Made by a program: the position numbers and the translations under genes. A DNA stretch of 64,000 nucleotides from Comamonadaceae bacterium (GTDB lineage: Bacteria; Pseudomonadota; Gammaproteobacteria; Burkholderiales; Burkholderiaceae_C). This document shows, in pieces, positions 45,594 through 54,946 of this stretch. The notes below the pieces were generated by a model. That model was not told the origin of the DNA and made no database searches. It saw only the letters and a program-made list of their open reading frames with translations. The DNA is taken from the NCBI GenBank assembly GCA_027488115.1, contig JAIYCG010000048.1, positions 20,763 through 84,762 of the forward strand, written 5' to 3'. Position 1 is the stretch's first letter. Every line of letters begins with the position of its first letter.

Positions 45594-46485
45594 TCCCTTA
45601 GCTTCAGGTTTCGTTGGTGTTTTTGACAGCGGCATTGGTGGCCTCAGTGTGTTGCAAGCCTTGCGTGTAGAAATGCCGCACGAGCGATTCATTTATTGGT
45701 CTGACAGTGCCTATGCCCCCTATGGTGAAAGAAGCGATGCATTTGTCATTGACAGATGCAACTTCATCACAAAACAATTCTTTGCCCGAGGCAATGTCAA
45801 ATCCGTGGTGATAGCCTGCAATACGGCCACCGCTGTGGGTATTGAAAGCCTGCGTCTGCAGTTTCCACAGCTGAAGTTTGTAGGGGTTGAGCCGGCCCTC
45901 AAGCCGGCCTCTGGTGTTTCCAATACAGGTCGAATTGGCGTTATTGGAACGCATGCAACTTTGCAAAGTGCTCGCTTTGCCAAACTATTGGACAAGGTAC
46001 TGGCAGATGCTGCACCTGATGCGTGCGAATTTATCATGCAGCCCTGCCAAGGCTTGGCGTTGGCCATTGAACGGCAAACAGCGAACGCTCATTCTGGTTC
46101 TCAAGAAGTAGAAGAACTGTGTGCTCTTTATTTAAAAAAAATGGGCAGCTTTGGCCATGCACCTGGGCAGATAGACACCTTGGTTTTAGGTTGTACCCAC
46201 TATGTTTTTGCGCAAGACATCTTTCGGCAATTGCTTGGCCCCACAGTGAACATCATTTCAACCGGCTCCGCTGTGGCCAAACAAACGCAAAGATTGAGCA
46301 TGGACTCAAGATTGGAAAAGACATCCAAAGCTGTTTGGGGCAGTGATTTTTTAAATGAGGACCAACCCCAAAAGTCGATTGAGCTTTGGACGACCGGTCC
46401 ATTGAGCGCTCTAGAAAAAGCTGCGAAAAGGTGGCTCACCCTGCCCCCGGATTGTTGTCACAGGTGGGCGCCTTCGTCCATTTAA
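45559..46485 (+). CDS. murI: Glutamate racemase
   Basis: Makes D-glutamate for peptidoglycan by a two-cysteine mechanism. Motifs are VGVFDSGIGGLSVLQALR at the N-terminus, YWSDSAYAPYGERSD, VIACNTATAVGIESLR with the first catalytic cysteine and LVLGCTHYVFAQDIF with the second. The 308-residue length is long because the only start codons near the family N-terminus are GTG at 45559, chosen here, and TTG at 45580, both inside the fumarase gene. No ATG is available in the N-terminal region, so low-level, coupled translation is inferred. The C-terminus ends convergent with the metalloprotease gene, overlapping it by four bases. Confidence 0.93.
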   Translation: MSSKASKLAPIDPLASGFVGVFDSGIGGLSVLQALRVEMPHERFIYWSDSAYAPYGERSDAFVIDRCNFITKQFFARGNVKSVVIACNTATAVGIESLRLQFPQLKFVGVEPALKPASGVSNTGRIGVIGTHATLQSARFAKLLDKVLADAAPDACEFIMQPCQGLALAIERQTANAHSGSQEVEELCALYLKKMGSFGHAPGQIDTLVLGCTHYVFAQDIFRQLLGPTVNIISTGSAVAKQTQRLSMDSRLEKTSKAVWGSDFLNEDQPQKSIELWTTGPLSALEKAAKRWLTLPPDCCHRWAPSSI

Positions 46486-46964
46486 TTTGGCGTCCAAATT
46501 TTTGCACCACCCCAATCTAGGTGAGTGAGATAAACACGCAGGTCAAACTCCCACTGCGCATATTCGGGCGCCATGTGATGGCACAGTTTGTAAAATGACT
46601 TGTCGTGTTCCCGAATTTTTAAGTGCGCCAATTCATGAACTGAAATCATTTGCAAAAACGCCAAAGGGGTGTCTTTGAACAACGCTGCAACTTTAATATC
46701 GCGTTTGGCTTTGAGCTTACTTCCTTGAATGCGCGAGCTTGTGGTGTGCATGCCAAGAGCGTGTTGAATGACATGAAGTTTGCTGTCAAAAGTGACCTTG
46801 TTGATAGGGTCAGATTGCCGCAAAAATTCATTCTTCAGAGACATGACATATTCATACAAAGCGCTGTCTGTGCGAATGCCATGCGCTTGAGAATGTCGCG
46901 ACAATAACCATGCGCCAAGGCCAGGCCCTTCGCTGATTTTTTGGACTTGTTGCTGCAGGTCCAT
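46482..46964 (-). CDS. YgjP-type zinc metallopeptidase-like protein (WLM/DUF45 family)
   Basis: Predicted metalloprotease of 160 residues. The zinc-site motif MISVHELAHLKIREHDKSFY has the HExxH plus a third histidine, followed by LCHHMAPEYAQWEFDLRVYL, the pattern of the YgjP-like family. Substrates are unknown. There is no signal peptide, so cytoplasmic action is expected. ATG 46964 (MDLQQQVQKISEG) was used; a GTG at 46997 in frame gives eleven more residues. Convergent with murI with a four-base overlap. Confidence 0.85.
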   Translation of the reverse strand: MDLQQQVQKISEGPGLGAWLLSRHSQAHGIRTDSALYEYVMSLKNEFLRQSDPINKVTFDSKLHVIQHALGMHTTSSRIQGSKLKAKRDIKVAALFKDTPLAFLQMISVHELAHLKIREHDKSFYKLCHHMAPEYAQWEFDLRVYLTHLDWGGAKIWTPN

Positions 46965-47137
46965 TGAGTAGGCTTGCAAATATCGAAATGAAATCACAGA
47001 GGAATCATAAACGTACCCTACACGGGCACCACAAAGAATGCATCAAGCAACCAAGTATTTAGCGTTTTCAGGGTATTTCAAGCTCTAATTTGGTATGCTA
47101 AACAACTCGTGCCTGCCCGTGACTTCCTATTTGCACC

Positions 47138-49717
47138 ATGCCCATTACCTACCCTACTCCTCATAAAAACCTTTCCAATATAGGCCGCACCATTTGGGTT
47201 ATTCTGGGTATTACCTTGTTAGCAGTTTGGCTGGCAGTCGTTTTGGGTCTCATGTCTTTGCACCAAGACGCCATTCGCAATCAATTGCAAGAAAGCAATA
47301 ACATCACCCGCGTCTTGCAGGAGCAAACTACACGCGTTTTGTCCATCATCGACAAAGTCACGTTGCGTGCCAACGAAAGTACTTCCTCTGCGGCAAAACC
47401 AGACAACGCACTAAGCCAAGTTGACACTGTTCGATTGACCAATGAGTCAGGCTTGTTCCCAGAAATTCTGTCGCAGTTCAGCGTCGTCAAACCTGATGGC
47501 ATTTTCTTAGGCAGCAATTTAGACCCCTCTGGTGATAAGTCGGGCCGCCCAGACTTGTCTGACCGTGAGCACATTCGCGTTCATTTGCAACCTGAACTGG
47601 TTCCAGAAGCCATCAAACGCATTAATGCCAATGGTCTGTTCATCGGCAAGCCGGTGTTGGGCAAGGTTTCCAAAGTTTGGACCATTCAAGTCTCACGCAA
47701 ACTCGTAGACAAAGATGGCAAATTGGCGGGTGTGGTTGTGGCTTCGGTCAACCCCACCTATTTTCAAGGCGTTTACTCTTTCGTCAAATTAGGTCCCCAA
47801 AGCAGGATTGCCCTGGTGGGCGACGATGACATCGTGCGAGCACAAGTGCAAGGTGGCGCACCACAAGGCATTGGCGAAGTTTTCCCATCCGCTCAAAGCG
47901 ATCCAGCCGATTCAAAATTGGCAGATCAAACAAGTTTCATTCGACGCAATGAACAATCCGCAGACGATGTCGTGGTGTCGCGTCATCTGCCCAACTATCC
48001 ATTGCGCTTACAAGTCTCCACATCAACAGACTGGGCTCTTAGCAATTGGTATGAAACCAGAAACATTACCTTGGTTCTCACGTTCCTCTTGAGTTTGGGC
48101 GCCGTCTCAGCCACAGTTTTCTTTGTAAGGGTTGTCAAAAAAATTCAAATTCAAAGCGAAGAAATTCGAGCTCAGGGTCAACTTCAAGAAATGACCATGG
48201 ATGCCATGCAAGACGGGGTTCTTCTCATCGATCGACGAGGGCAAATGGTAGAGGTCAATCCAATGGCTCTGGAGCTGTTGGGGCTGCGCAAAGACAATGT
48301 CATTGGGCTTCACATTGAGGAAGTGCTTCCAGGCGAGCAAGGCAACCAGTGCATGACAGACTGGTTTGCATTTGACTACCCTGAACTCATGCTGTACCTG
48401 GCTCGCAAAATTCAACACGGCAATGGCAAATTGCCCGCCATTCCTATTCCTCTGTTGAGCATCAACGCTGAGGGTCATTTGGTTTGGGCTACGTCATCGG
48501 CCTGCGAACTCTTTGGCCTTGATTCAGATGCACCTCAAGCTGATATTTTTGCCTCTGAAACCGTGACTGAATTGAATGTGATGGTCAGCAATAGGCTAGA
48601 TCGATTAGAGGAAATGCGAACCAAGCCCTACATTGCCGAAATATCTTGGCAAGCAGGCAACTTGTTGCCCCTTAAGTTGCCCACACTGTTGATACCAACC
48701 GATGATCTTGAAGCACCCGCCGTATTTTGGATCATCCCCAACTTCGATTCTTTGTCTGCCTATGCAATTCGAATGCTTCACAACCGTGAGTGGCGCATAC
48801 TGAGGCAAGAAGAAGGCACTATCATTCCAGTGTTGCTCACAGCCTCACCCTTGCTTGACCCCTACAGCCGCCTCACAGGCGCTGTGCTCTCTATGAAAGA
48901 CGTGCGCGACGTCAAAGAGAAGGAAGAAGAAAACTTGCGCATGGTTAAAAAGATGGAGCAATCGCAAAAAATGGATGCTCTGGGTCAATTGGCTGCGGGT
49001 GTTGCACACGACTTCAACAACCTGTTGGGCATGATTCAAAGCCACGCCGAGCTGGTCGAAATGAAAATCGGCCCCGACTCGCCCGCACAAAAGAATTTGA
49101 GTGCCATTGTTCAGGCCATTGGCCGCGCTCACAACATTGTGTTGTCACTCAACAGCTTAGGGCGCGACGACAAGAACGACCAACATGGTGCAGAATCTCA
49201 AAACCAGTTTGAATTATTGCCATTGCTGGACGAGACGCAATCCTTGCTTCAAGCTAGCTTGAAAGGCATCGATATCAGCTTAGATATTCTTGGTCAATCG
49301 CCTGGTCGCATTTTGCTCAATGGCGAGAGTGGTGCCTTGCAACAAGTTTTGGTCAATTTGTGCGTCAATGCCAGCCATGCCATTGGAGAACACCGTAAAG
49401 GCAAGATCAACATTGAAACGCGCTATTTACCTGAGGGTTTTGTAGGCATTGATGTATTGGACAACGGAAGCGGCATTCCACCTGAAATATTGCCTCGCAT
49501 TTTTGAACCCTTCTTCACCACCAAAGGTGTTGGAAAAGGAACAGGCTTAGGTTTGGCTATGGTTCACAGCATCATCACCAAGATGAATGGCTCTATCGAT
49601 TGTCAATCCGAAATGGGTGTTGGCACCCGCTTCAGCATCAAGCTCCCTTGTGTGTCTCTGGGAGCTGTTCAGGCAACAAATCAGAACGGAACAGCGAAGA
49701 CTCCAGTGGACGTTTAA
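47138..49717 (+). CDS. Membrane-bound PAS-domain sensor histidine kinase
   Basis: Large 859-residue histidine kinase. Order: a first membrane segment (residues about 18-40), a periplasmic Cache-like sensor region to about 308, a second membrane segment ([20 protein letters not shown]), a PAS domain ([20 protein letters not shown], near 350-410), a second divergent PAS-like region, then a HisKA domain with [19 protein letters not shown], in which His624 should be phosphorylated. The ATPase domain follows with [32 protein letters not shown] and [16 protein letters not shown]. No receiver domain is attached and no response regulator with a DNA-binding output is adjacent. Its end overlaps the CheW-like gene by 80 bases on the opposite strand. 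Confidence 0.93.
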   Translation: MPITYPTPHKNLSNIGRTIWVILGITLLAVWLAVVLGLMSLHQDAIRNQLQESNNITRVLQEQTTRVLSIIDKVTLRANESTSSAAKPDNALSQVDTVRLTNESGLFPEILSQFSVVKPDGIFLGSNLDPSGDKSGRPDLSDREHIRVHLQPELVPEAIKRINANGLFIGKPVLGKVSKVWTIQVSRKLVDKDGKLAGVVVASVNPTYFQGVYSFVKLGPQSRIALVGDDDIVRAQVQGGAPQGIGEVFPSAQSDPADSKLADQTSFIRRNEQSADDVVVSRHLPNYPLRLQVSTSTDWALSNWYETRNITLVLTFLLSLGAVSATVFFVRVVKKIQIQSEEIRAQGQLQEMTMDAMQDGVLLIDRRGQMVEVNPMALELLGLRKDNVIGLHIEEVLPGEQGNQCMTDWFAFDYPELMLYLARKIQHGNGKLPAIPIPLLSINAEGHLVWATSSACELFGLDSDAPQADIFASETVTELNVMVSNRLDRLEEMRTKPYIAEISWQAGNLLPLKLPTLLIPTDDLEAPAVFWIIPNFDSLSAYAIRMLHNREWRILRQEEGTIIPVLLTASPLLDPYSRLTGAVLSMKDVRDVKEKEEENLRMVKKMEQSQKMDALGQLAAGVAHDFNNLLGMIQSHAELVEMKIGPDSPAQKNLSAIVQAIGRAHNIVLSLNSLGRDDKNDQHGAESQNQFELLPLLDETQSLLQASLKGIDISLDILGQSPGRILLNGESGALQQVLVNLCVNASHAIGEHRKGKINIETRYLPEGFVGIDVLDNGSGIPPEILPRIFEPFFTTKGVGKGTGLGLAMVHSIITKMNGSIDCQSEMGVGTRFSIKLPCVSLGAVQATNQNGTAKTPVDV

Positions 49718-50090
49718 GCCGAAAGACTTGAGCTTCCGTCTTCAGGTCATTGACCAAGGCATCAAAAAATACCATGGTTTCCAAGGGAAGCCTTGGCATT
49801 GGGAGCCAATCTTTCGGGCCAATGTTGCGAAGTCCAATGACCTCGTCAACTTCGAGCATCAAGGGAACATCACCGTCTGAAGCGCTGTAGACAACACCCA
49901 TTGAACGTTCACCTTGTTCCTGCACAAAAAAAGAGTGAACCGGTACCGAATTGAGGACCTGTTTTCGCCATTCCACATGCTCACCTTGCCCCCCAACTGG
50001 CAAGTCGCTGAGACTCAATATTTCATGAACGCCAAGAGCATCTACCAATAACTGGAGCTTGCCTGCGCGGACTTGAAGAAAAATGGCCAT
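49638..50090 (-). CDS. Small CheW-like protein at the end of the chemosensory operon
   Basis: Protein of 150 residues with a partial resemblance to CheW: an early hydrophobic LQLLVDALGVHEILSL, HVEWRKQVLNSVPVHSFF in the place of the RG-x-x-P-hxDL core, LMLEVDEVIGLRNIGPKDWL and FFDALVNDL. The similarity is weaker than in the triple-CheW protein, so adaptor function is inferred. It is the last gene of the leftward cluster, five bases after cheA. Its final 80 bases overlap the end of the sensor kinase gene on the opposite strand. Confidence 0.65.
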   Translation of the reverse strand: MAIFLQVRAGKLQLLVDALGVHEILSLSDLPVGGQGEHVEWRKQVLNSVPVHSFFVQEQGERSMGVVYSASDGDVPLMLEVDEVIGLRNIGPKDWLPMPRLPLETMVFFDALVNDLKTEAQVFRLKRPLESSLFRSDLLPEQLPETHKGA

Positions 50091-50095
50091 GAAAA

Positions 50096-53000
50096 TTAAG
50101 CTGCAATAGGCATGGGTGGCAGTTTTGCCCTTGTGCCAATGTTTTCTGCAAGTCTGTAGATGGCCGGGCCATCGAGAATTAAAACCACACGTCCATCGCC
50201 CAAAATAGATGCCCCACCAACTCCTGGCAAAGCGGCTAATCGAGGATGAATGTCCTTTGTAAATAACTCTTGTCGACCCACAAACTCATCGACTGAGACT
50301 CCCAATGTGCGTTGGCCGTCAGACAAAACCACCACAAACTTGTGCGGCTCCTGACTGATTTGTTTGAAGCCTAGCAGTTCTTCTAAACGAACAATAGGCA
50401 AGAAATTACCCCGCAATGTAATGGCCGTTCGGCCTTTAACGGTCTGCACATCAGACTCGCTGATTTCAACCAACTCAGCCACATAGCGGCCAGGCATGGC
50501 CAGTGTTTGGCCTGCAGTGTTGACAAGCAACACTTCTTGAACCGCTGCCGACAATGGCATTTGCATGGTGAATATGGTGCCGCGACCCAATTCGGAATCG
50601 AGGTGGATATTGCCACCCAAACGCATCACATTGGTTCGAACAACGTCCATGCCCACCCCCCGGCCGGAGGTTTCGGTCACCACATCGGCAGTGCTGAAAC
50701 CGGCTCTGAAGATGAATTTCAAAATATCATCGCGGCTCATCAAATGGCTGTCTTCTTCTTTGACCAAACCACGCTCGACAGCCTTGCGCCTGACGCGCTC
50801 AGGATCGATGCCCTTGCCATCGTCGCTGACGCGAATCAAAATGCGACTGCCCTGCTGCTCAGCTTGAATGCGAATAACGGCTTCCTCAGGCTTGCCTGTT
50901 AGTTTGCGCTCGGCGATGGTTTCAATGCCGTGGTCGGCACTGTTGCGCACCATGTGCAGCAAAGGATCGGCTAATGACTCAACCATGGCCTTGTCAATTT
51001 TGACCTCTTGTCCAGTGAGCTCCAAACGAATTTGTTTGCCTTGCGCCTGTGCCAAATCGCGCACCATACGGGGAAAGCGTTTGAACACCAATTCAACGGG
51101 AACAACGCGCAAGCCCATCACACTGTCTTGAAGTCGTGACAGGGCGCCTTGAATCAGGGCATCGGTTTCTTGCAAACGCCTATTTTGTTCGTCGATCAAA
51201 TCAATCAAGCGCTGGAATTGCGGCACTGCAGCTGGATCGGAAGTACTGCTGTCGCTTAAGCGCCGCAGAGCCACAGCTTGTTCGCGAATTCTTTGGTCTG
51301 CAATCACGTGAGCCAGTTGGCCGCGAACCAAAACCATCTCACCAATTTGGTTCATGAACTGGTCGAGCATTTCGCCTGGAACACGAATGACATTGGCAGC
51401 TGTGGCTGCAGGCGCTGGTGCACGTTTTGTTGCTTCGGCTATTGGCGCAGCTTTTGCAGGGGCTGGCGCAGGTGAATCAGTTGCCGGCTCTTCACTGGAC
51501 GCGGCATCTTGTGCAACCGGGGATGGTGCGCCGTTTGCGGCAACGACTTCAGTTGGTTTGGTTTGGACAGGCTGCGGGTTGGTCACAACTTGCGTTGGGC
51601 TGATCGGAGCGGAGACTTCTTCGGCCAAGACACCTGAGGACTCATCAGCGTATTCAATTTTTCCCGGGCCGCTTTTTACGCCAAATTGGCCTAGCAGTCT
51701 GATGAGCTGTTGGTCTCCGTCTAGCTGCTTGAGTTCTTCGTCAATTTGTTCAAAACTGCTCTTGGAAACCAACAGCATTTCATACCAACTCTCCTCCTGC
51801 ACAAACACTGAGCGGTTCGTAATGATGCGGCCTTTTTCAGAGACCCACGACAGAAATGATGTGGCAATTTGCTCGGAAGATTCTAAGTGAGCAACAACCA
51901 AATAGGCTTTTGAGCCGCTGTCGATCAAGTCTTTGAGTTCTCGAGTATTTTCCGAAGACAGCAATTGAGCCAATTCAGGCTGCAAGCCTAATTGAGCATG
52001 AAAATCTTCTATTTGCTGAGCCGACATGTTGCTTTCGTTGTCGTGTGCCCAAACAGCATCTTTAATTTGCTGCGACAAACTCACTTGTCTGGAAGCAATC
52101 TCCGCATTGAGCAATGGCTTCTTGTCTTTGCTTTGGCAAACATCACGAACAAATGCAACGGCATCTTTGGCAAGCTGCAAAAACTGCTCGTTCAGTTTTA
52201 AGTCTGAACGACCTGCGCGTGAATAGGCATCCATCAAAAACAAGGGCAGATCGCAGTGTGTTTCTGGAAACAAAGAAGTGAGGTAGGCCTCAACGCGCGA
52301 GAACTCTTTGGCCACCTGTGAAGCCAAGGCCTCGTCAGCAAAGTTAGGCTTGCCTTGCAAAGCTTCAATATTTTCAAGCACGCCTTTCAGAACATGCTCT
52401 AGGCTCTCACGCAAAGTGCGATTGAGCACTTGAGACAAAGACTCTCCACCCAAATCTGTGCCCGTGGTTTCGCCCAAATTTTTCAGGTCACTCAAAAAGG
52501 CCACGATGGTGTCAACCACTTTTTCGCCAATTTCACGAGTAATGGCTTCATCTTTGGGCAAGGCATCACCAATTTCTTTAATGCGCCGAGTGATGCCCAA
52601 ATAGCCCAACTTGTCGGAGGCACGCATCATCCAAATGAGCGGGCGTCGCACATCGTTCCCTACAGTCACAATCTGTTTAGCAGCGTCATTGCTTGCGATT
52701 GAAAGGGCCAGCTGCTCCAATATGGGCAAGCCATTTTTCAGCAAGCGTAAAAAAATTGACAAATCATCGGGAGTGTCTTCATCGGTACCCGAAGCAGAAA
52801 TTTTGACCAATTTTTTGGGCTCAGCAGGTGCCTTCTTGAGTGCTGGCTTGGGTGCTTGCACTGATTTTGAATTGCTGCTTGTGGTGCTGTTTGTGGTGCT
52901 TGCATCCAATGACGAGGTCTCTACCACGGGCGCATCATTTTGCTTGTCTGGTTCAGGGGCTTCAGCTCCGCCGCCATTGGCTTTGCGAAATGCCGCCTCC

Positions 53001-53368
53001 AACTCTTTGCACAAAGCGTCGGGCTTCTGTCCGTCAGAGCGTTCCGCCACTGCGATATCACGCAGTCCCTTGATGGCATCCAGTGAACGAAGCAAGAGGT
53101 CGACATTGCCCTTGTCTAAGCTGGTCACACCTTCTCGAACCAAACCCAATAAATCCTCAGCGCGATGGGCAACAGCTTCCAGGGCACCCAATTCCATGAC
53201 ACGGCTCAAACCTTTGAGCGAATGGAAAGCGCGAAATAAACTAGAAATTTCTTCCGCAGACAATTCACCGCCATCGGCACGCACCAATAACGCCTCTATG
53301 CCCTCAATATGCTCTTCTGTTTCTATTGCATATTGAGCCCATATGGTCTCGATAAAGTCATCTGACAT
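50096..53368 (-). CDS. cheA: CheA-type chemotaxis histidine kinase
   Basis: Core kinase of a chemosensory array, 1090 residues, longer than usual. Order: an N-terminal Hpt domain with FRAFHSLKGLSR, His49 being the phosphorylation site; a long middle region of about 500 residues including RRPLIWMMRASDKLGYLG, perhaps degenerate Hpt-like modules; a proline/alanine-rich linker near 590-660; the dimerisation region with GEMVLVRGQLAHV; the ATPase domain (HMVRNSADHGIE, DDGKGIDPERVRR, TETSGRGVGMDVVR); and a C-terminal CheW-like domain. There is no C-terminal receiver, unlike PilL/ChpA. It follows the small receiver gene by 70 bases and precedes the CheW-like gene by five. Confidence 0.95.
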   Translation of the reverse strand: MSDDFIETIWAQYAIETEEHIEGIEALLVRADGGELSAEEISSLFRAFHSLKGLSRVMELGALEAVAHRAEDLLGLVREGVTSLDKGNVDLLLRSLDAIKGLRDIAVAERSDGQKPDALCKELEAAFRKANGGGAEAPEPDKQNDAPVVETSSLDASTTNSTTSSNSKSVQAPKPALKKAPAEPKKLVKISASGTDEDTPDDLSIFLRLLKNGLPILEQLALSIASNDAAKQIVTVGNDVRRPLIWMMRASDKLGYLGITRRIKEIGDALPKDEAITREIGEKVVDTIVAFLSDLKNLGETTGTDLGGESLSQVLNRTLRESLEHVLKGVLENIEALQGKPNFADEALASQVAKEFSRVEAYLTSLFPETHCDLPLFLMDAYSRAGRSDLKLNEQFLQLAKDAVAFVRDVCQSKDKKPLLNAEIASRQVSLSQQIKDAVWAHDNESNMSAQQIEDFHAQLGLQPELAQLLSSENTRELKDLIDSGSKAYLVVAHLESSEQIATSFLSWVSEKGRIITNRSVFVQEESWYEMLLVSKSSFEQIDEELKQLDGDQQLIRLLGQFGVKSGPGKIEYADESSGVLAEEVSAPISPTQVVTNPQPVQTKPTEVVAANGAPSPVAQDAASSEEPATDSPAPAPAKAAPIAEATKRAPAPAATAANVIRVPGEMLDQFMNQIGEMVLVRGQLAHVIADQRIREQAVALRRLSDSSTSDPAAVPQFQRLIDLIDEQNRRLQETDALIQGALSRLQDSVMGLRVVPVELVFKRFPRMVRDLAQAQGKQIRLELTGQEVKIDKAMVESLADPLLHMVRNSADHGIETIAERKLTGKPEEAVIRIQAEQQGSRILIRVSDDGKGIDPERVRRKAVERGLVKEEDSHLMSRDDILKFIFRAGFSTADVVTETSGRGVGMDVVRTNVMRLGGNIHLDSELGRGTIFTMQMPLSAAVQEVLLVNTAGQTLAMPGRYVAELVEISESDVQTVKGRTAITLRGNFLPIVRLEELLGFKQISQEPHKFVVVLSDGQRTLGVSVDEFVGRQELFTKDIHPRLAALPGVGGASILGDGRVVLILDGPAIYRLAENIGTRAKLPPMPIAA

Positions 53369-53438
53369 TGACTTGTGCCCCTTTAGCGCTATTTAGCTGA
53401 ACGAATTCCAAATACCCTTTGCATTGATATTGAAAATA

Positions 53439-53843
53439 TCAAATGCCCAGAACTTTGCGTGAAGCGGTCACAATTTCATGACCCTTCTTGGCATTCAAAT
53501 CAAGACTCATGGCACCAGATGGCTTGGCAATCACCTCTGCTGCACCCAGTTTTCGAGTTTCCAAGGCTTGCGGAGAACCGGTTTGAGCCACAGAAGACAC
53601 AATGATGACGGGCACATTGCTGATCAAACGCAAACGCTTGAGACACTCTATGCCGTCCATATGGGGCATTTCAATGTCGAGCAAAATCAAATCAGGGTTG
53701 AGTTCTTTGATGCTTTGCAATGCTTCCAAGCCATTGGTTGCCTCGCCTACAACGGCCAAGTCAGGGTCGGCACTGATAATGCCGCGCAACAATGCGCGCA
53801 TCACAAATGAGTCATCAACAATCAGGATATTTTTCTTAGACAT
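53439..53843 (-). CDS. Stand-alone response regulator resembling a CheB receiver without the esterase domain
   Basis: Receiver protein of 134 residues. VDDSFVMRALLRGII, the phospho-accepting aspartate in LILLDIEMPHMDGIECLKRL and the lysine in EVIAKPSG are present. The C-terminal LGAAEVIAKPSGAMSLDLNA followed by KKGHEIVTASRKVLGI is the pattern of CheB receivers and their linker, but the protein stops before any methylesterase domain. So it may have arisen from a CheB-type receiver and serve as a CheY-like output or phosphate sink. It lies between cheB (20 bp) and cheA (70 bp); GAGGTG precedes its start. Confidence 0.88.
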   Translation of the reverse strand: MSKKNILIVDDSFVMRALLRGIISADPDLAVVGEATNGLEALQSIKELNPDLILLDIEMPHMDGIECLKRLRLISNVPVIIVSSVAQTGSPQALETRKLGAAEVIAKPSGAMSLDLNAKKGHEIVTASRKVLGI

Positions 53844-53863
53844 TTAAATTCACCTCAAACAAA

Positions 53864-54946
53864 TTAATTAACAGATGCGTTTAACAAGGCACCGACACCA
53901 GCCATGCGACCCAGCCTTGCACCTAGCGCAGCAGGATCTAAAACAGCTGTGGCCAAACCAGCTTCAATCACAGAAGACGGCATGCCGTCAACAATGCAAC
54001 TATCGGGGGACTGAACGAGCACAGGACAAGCCTTTCGAGTGACCAGCTCTTGGGCACCCACCATGCCATCACGACCCATGCCCGTCATCACGACGGCAAC
54101 CACAGGACAAGAAACAGTTGCCGCAGATCGGAACAACACATCAGCATTGGGGTGAATGTTGGCCTCGGTACTGGTGCGTTCATAAAGCATGATACGACCC
54201 GGAAATGGCTCACGTATGACAGCGTCTGTGCCGCCCTTGATGATGATGACCATGCCGGGTTTAGCTTCCATGCCATCAGAACTCTCAACCACGTTGAGGC
54301 CAGTTTCGGTGCTCAGATGTCGCGCAAATCCGCTGGTAAACATGGGCGGCATGTGCTGCGCAACAACCATCGGACATTTCAACTTGCCCATCGCCTTCAA
54401 GGTCTGAGGCAATGTGGCAGGGCCCCCAGTAGAGATGCCCAACACGACCAGCCCTGGAATGCCTTGGTTTTCGGTTTTTCGCTGGAACACAGGCGTGCCA
54501 GGGTCGATTCTGCTTCTCTCAGGCTTGATACCGCCAGACGAAAAACGTGCGCGCTTTTTGGCCCAATAGCGAAGCTTGTCTACCAACTCGTCGCCAATTT
54601 TGACGATGTCAAGTTGTACAAAAGAAGATTTTTTGGCAATGAAATCGACAGCACCCAACTCCAAAGCTTTGATGGTGGTCACTGAATTACGTTCAGTCAA
54701 ACTGCTCAGCATGATAATGGGCGTTGGGCAGCGGGCCATAATTTGGCGGGTGGCTTCAAGGCCATCCATGACCGGCATTTCAACGTCCATGGTAATGACA
54801 TCAGGCCGAAGGTTTTCCGCCATTTCGACGCACATTTGACCCGTTCGAGCTTCCCCTACTACCTGGATATCGGAATGACCCTCCACCATCTTGCGAATGG
54901 CGATTCGCATGAAAGCGGAGTCATCCGAGATCAACAACTTGATCAT
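53864..54946 (-). CDS. cheB: Protein-glutamate methylesterase/glutaminase CheB
   Basis: Removes methyl groups from chemoreceptor glutamates and deamidates glutamines. The 360 residues comprise a receiver domain (LISDDSAFMRIAIRKMVEGH and ITMDVEMPVMDGLEATRQIM) and a C-terminal esterase with its catalytic serine in LGISTGGPATLPQTL, the histidine in VAQHMPPMFTSGFARHL and the aspartate in GMGRDGMVGAQEL. ATG 54946 overlaps the cheR stop by four bases; a longer frame to 54973 lies inside cheR. It forms a coupled cheR-cheB adaptation unit. Confidence 0.95.
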   Translation of the reverse strand: MIKLLISDDSAFMRIAIRKMVEGHSDIQVVGEARTGQMCVEMAENLRPDVITMDVEMPVMDGLEATRQIMARCPTPIIMLSSLTERNSVTTIKALELGAVDFIAKKSSFVQLDIVKIGDELVDKLRYWAKKRARFSSGGIKPERSRIDPGTPVFQRKTENQGIPGLVVLGISTGGPATLPQTLKAMGKLKCPMVVAQHMPPMFTSGFARHLSTETGLNVVESSDGMEAKPGMVIIIKGGTDAVIREPFPGRIMLYERTSTEANIHPNADVLFRSAATVSCPVVAVVMTGMGRDGMVGAQELVTRKACPVLVQSPDSCIVDGMPSSVIEAGLATAVLDPAALGARLGRMAGVGALLNASVN

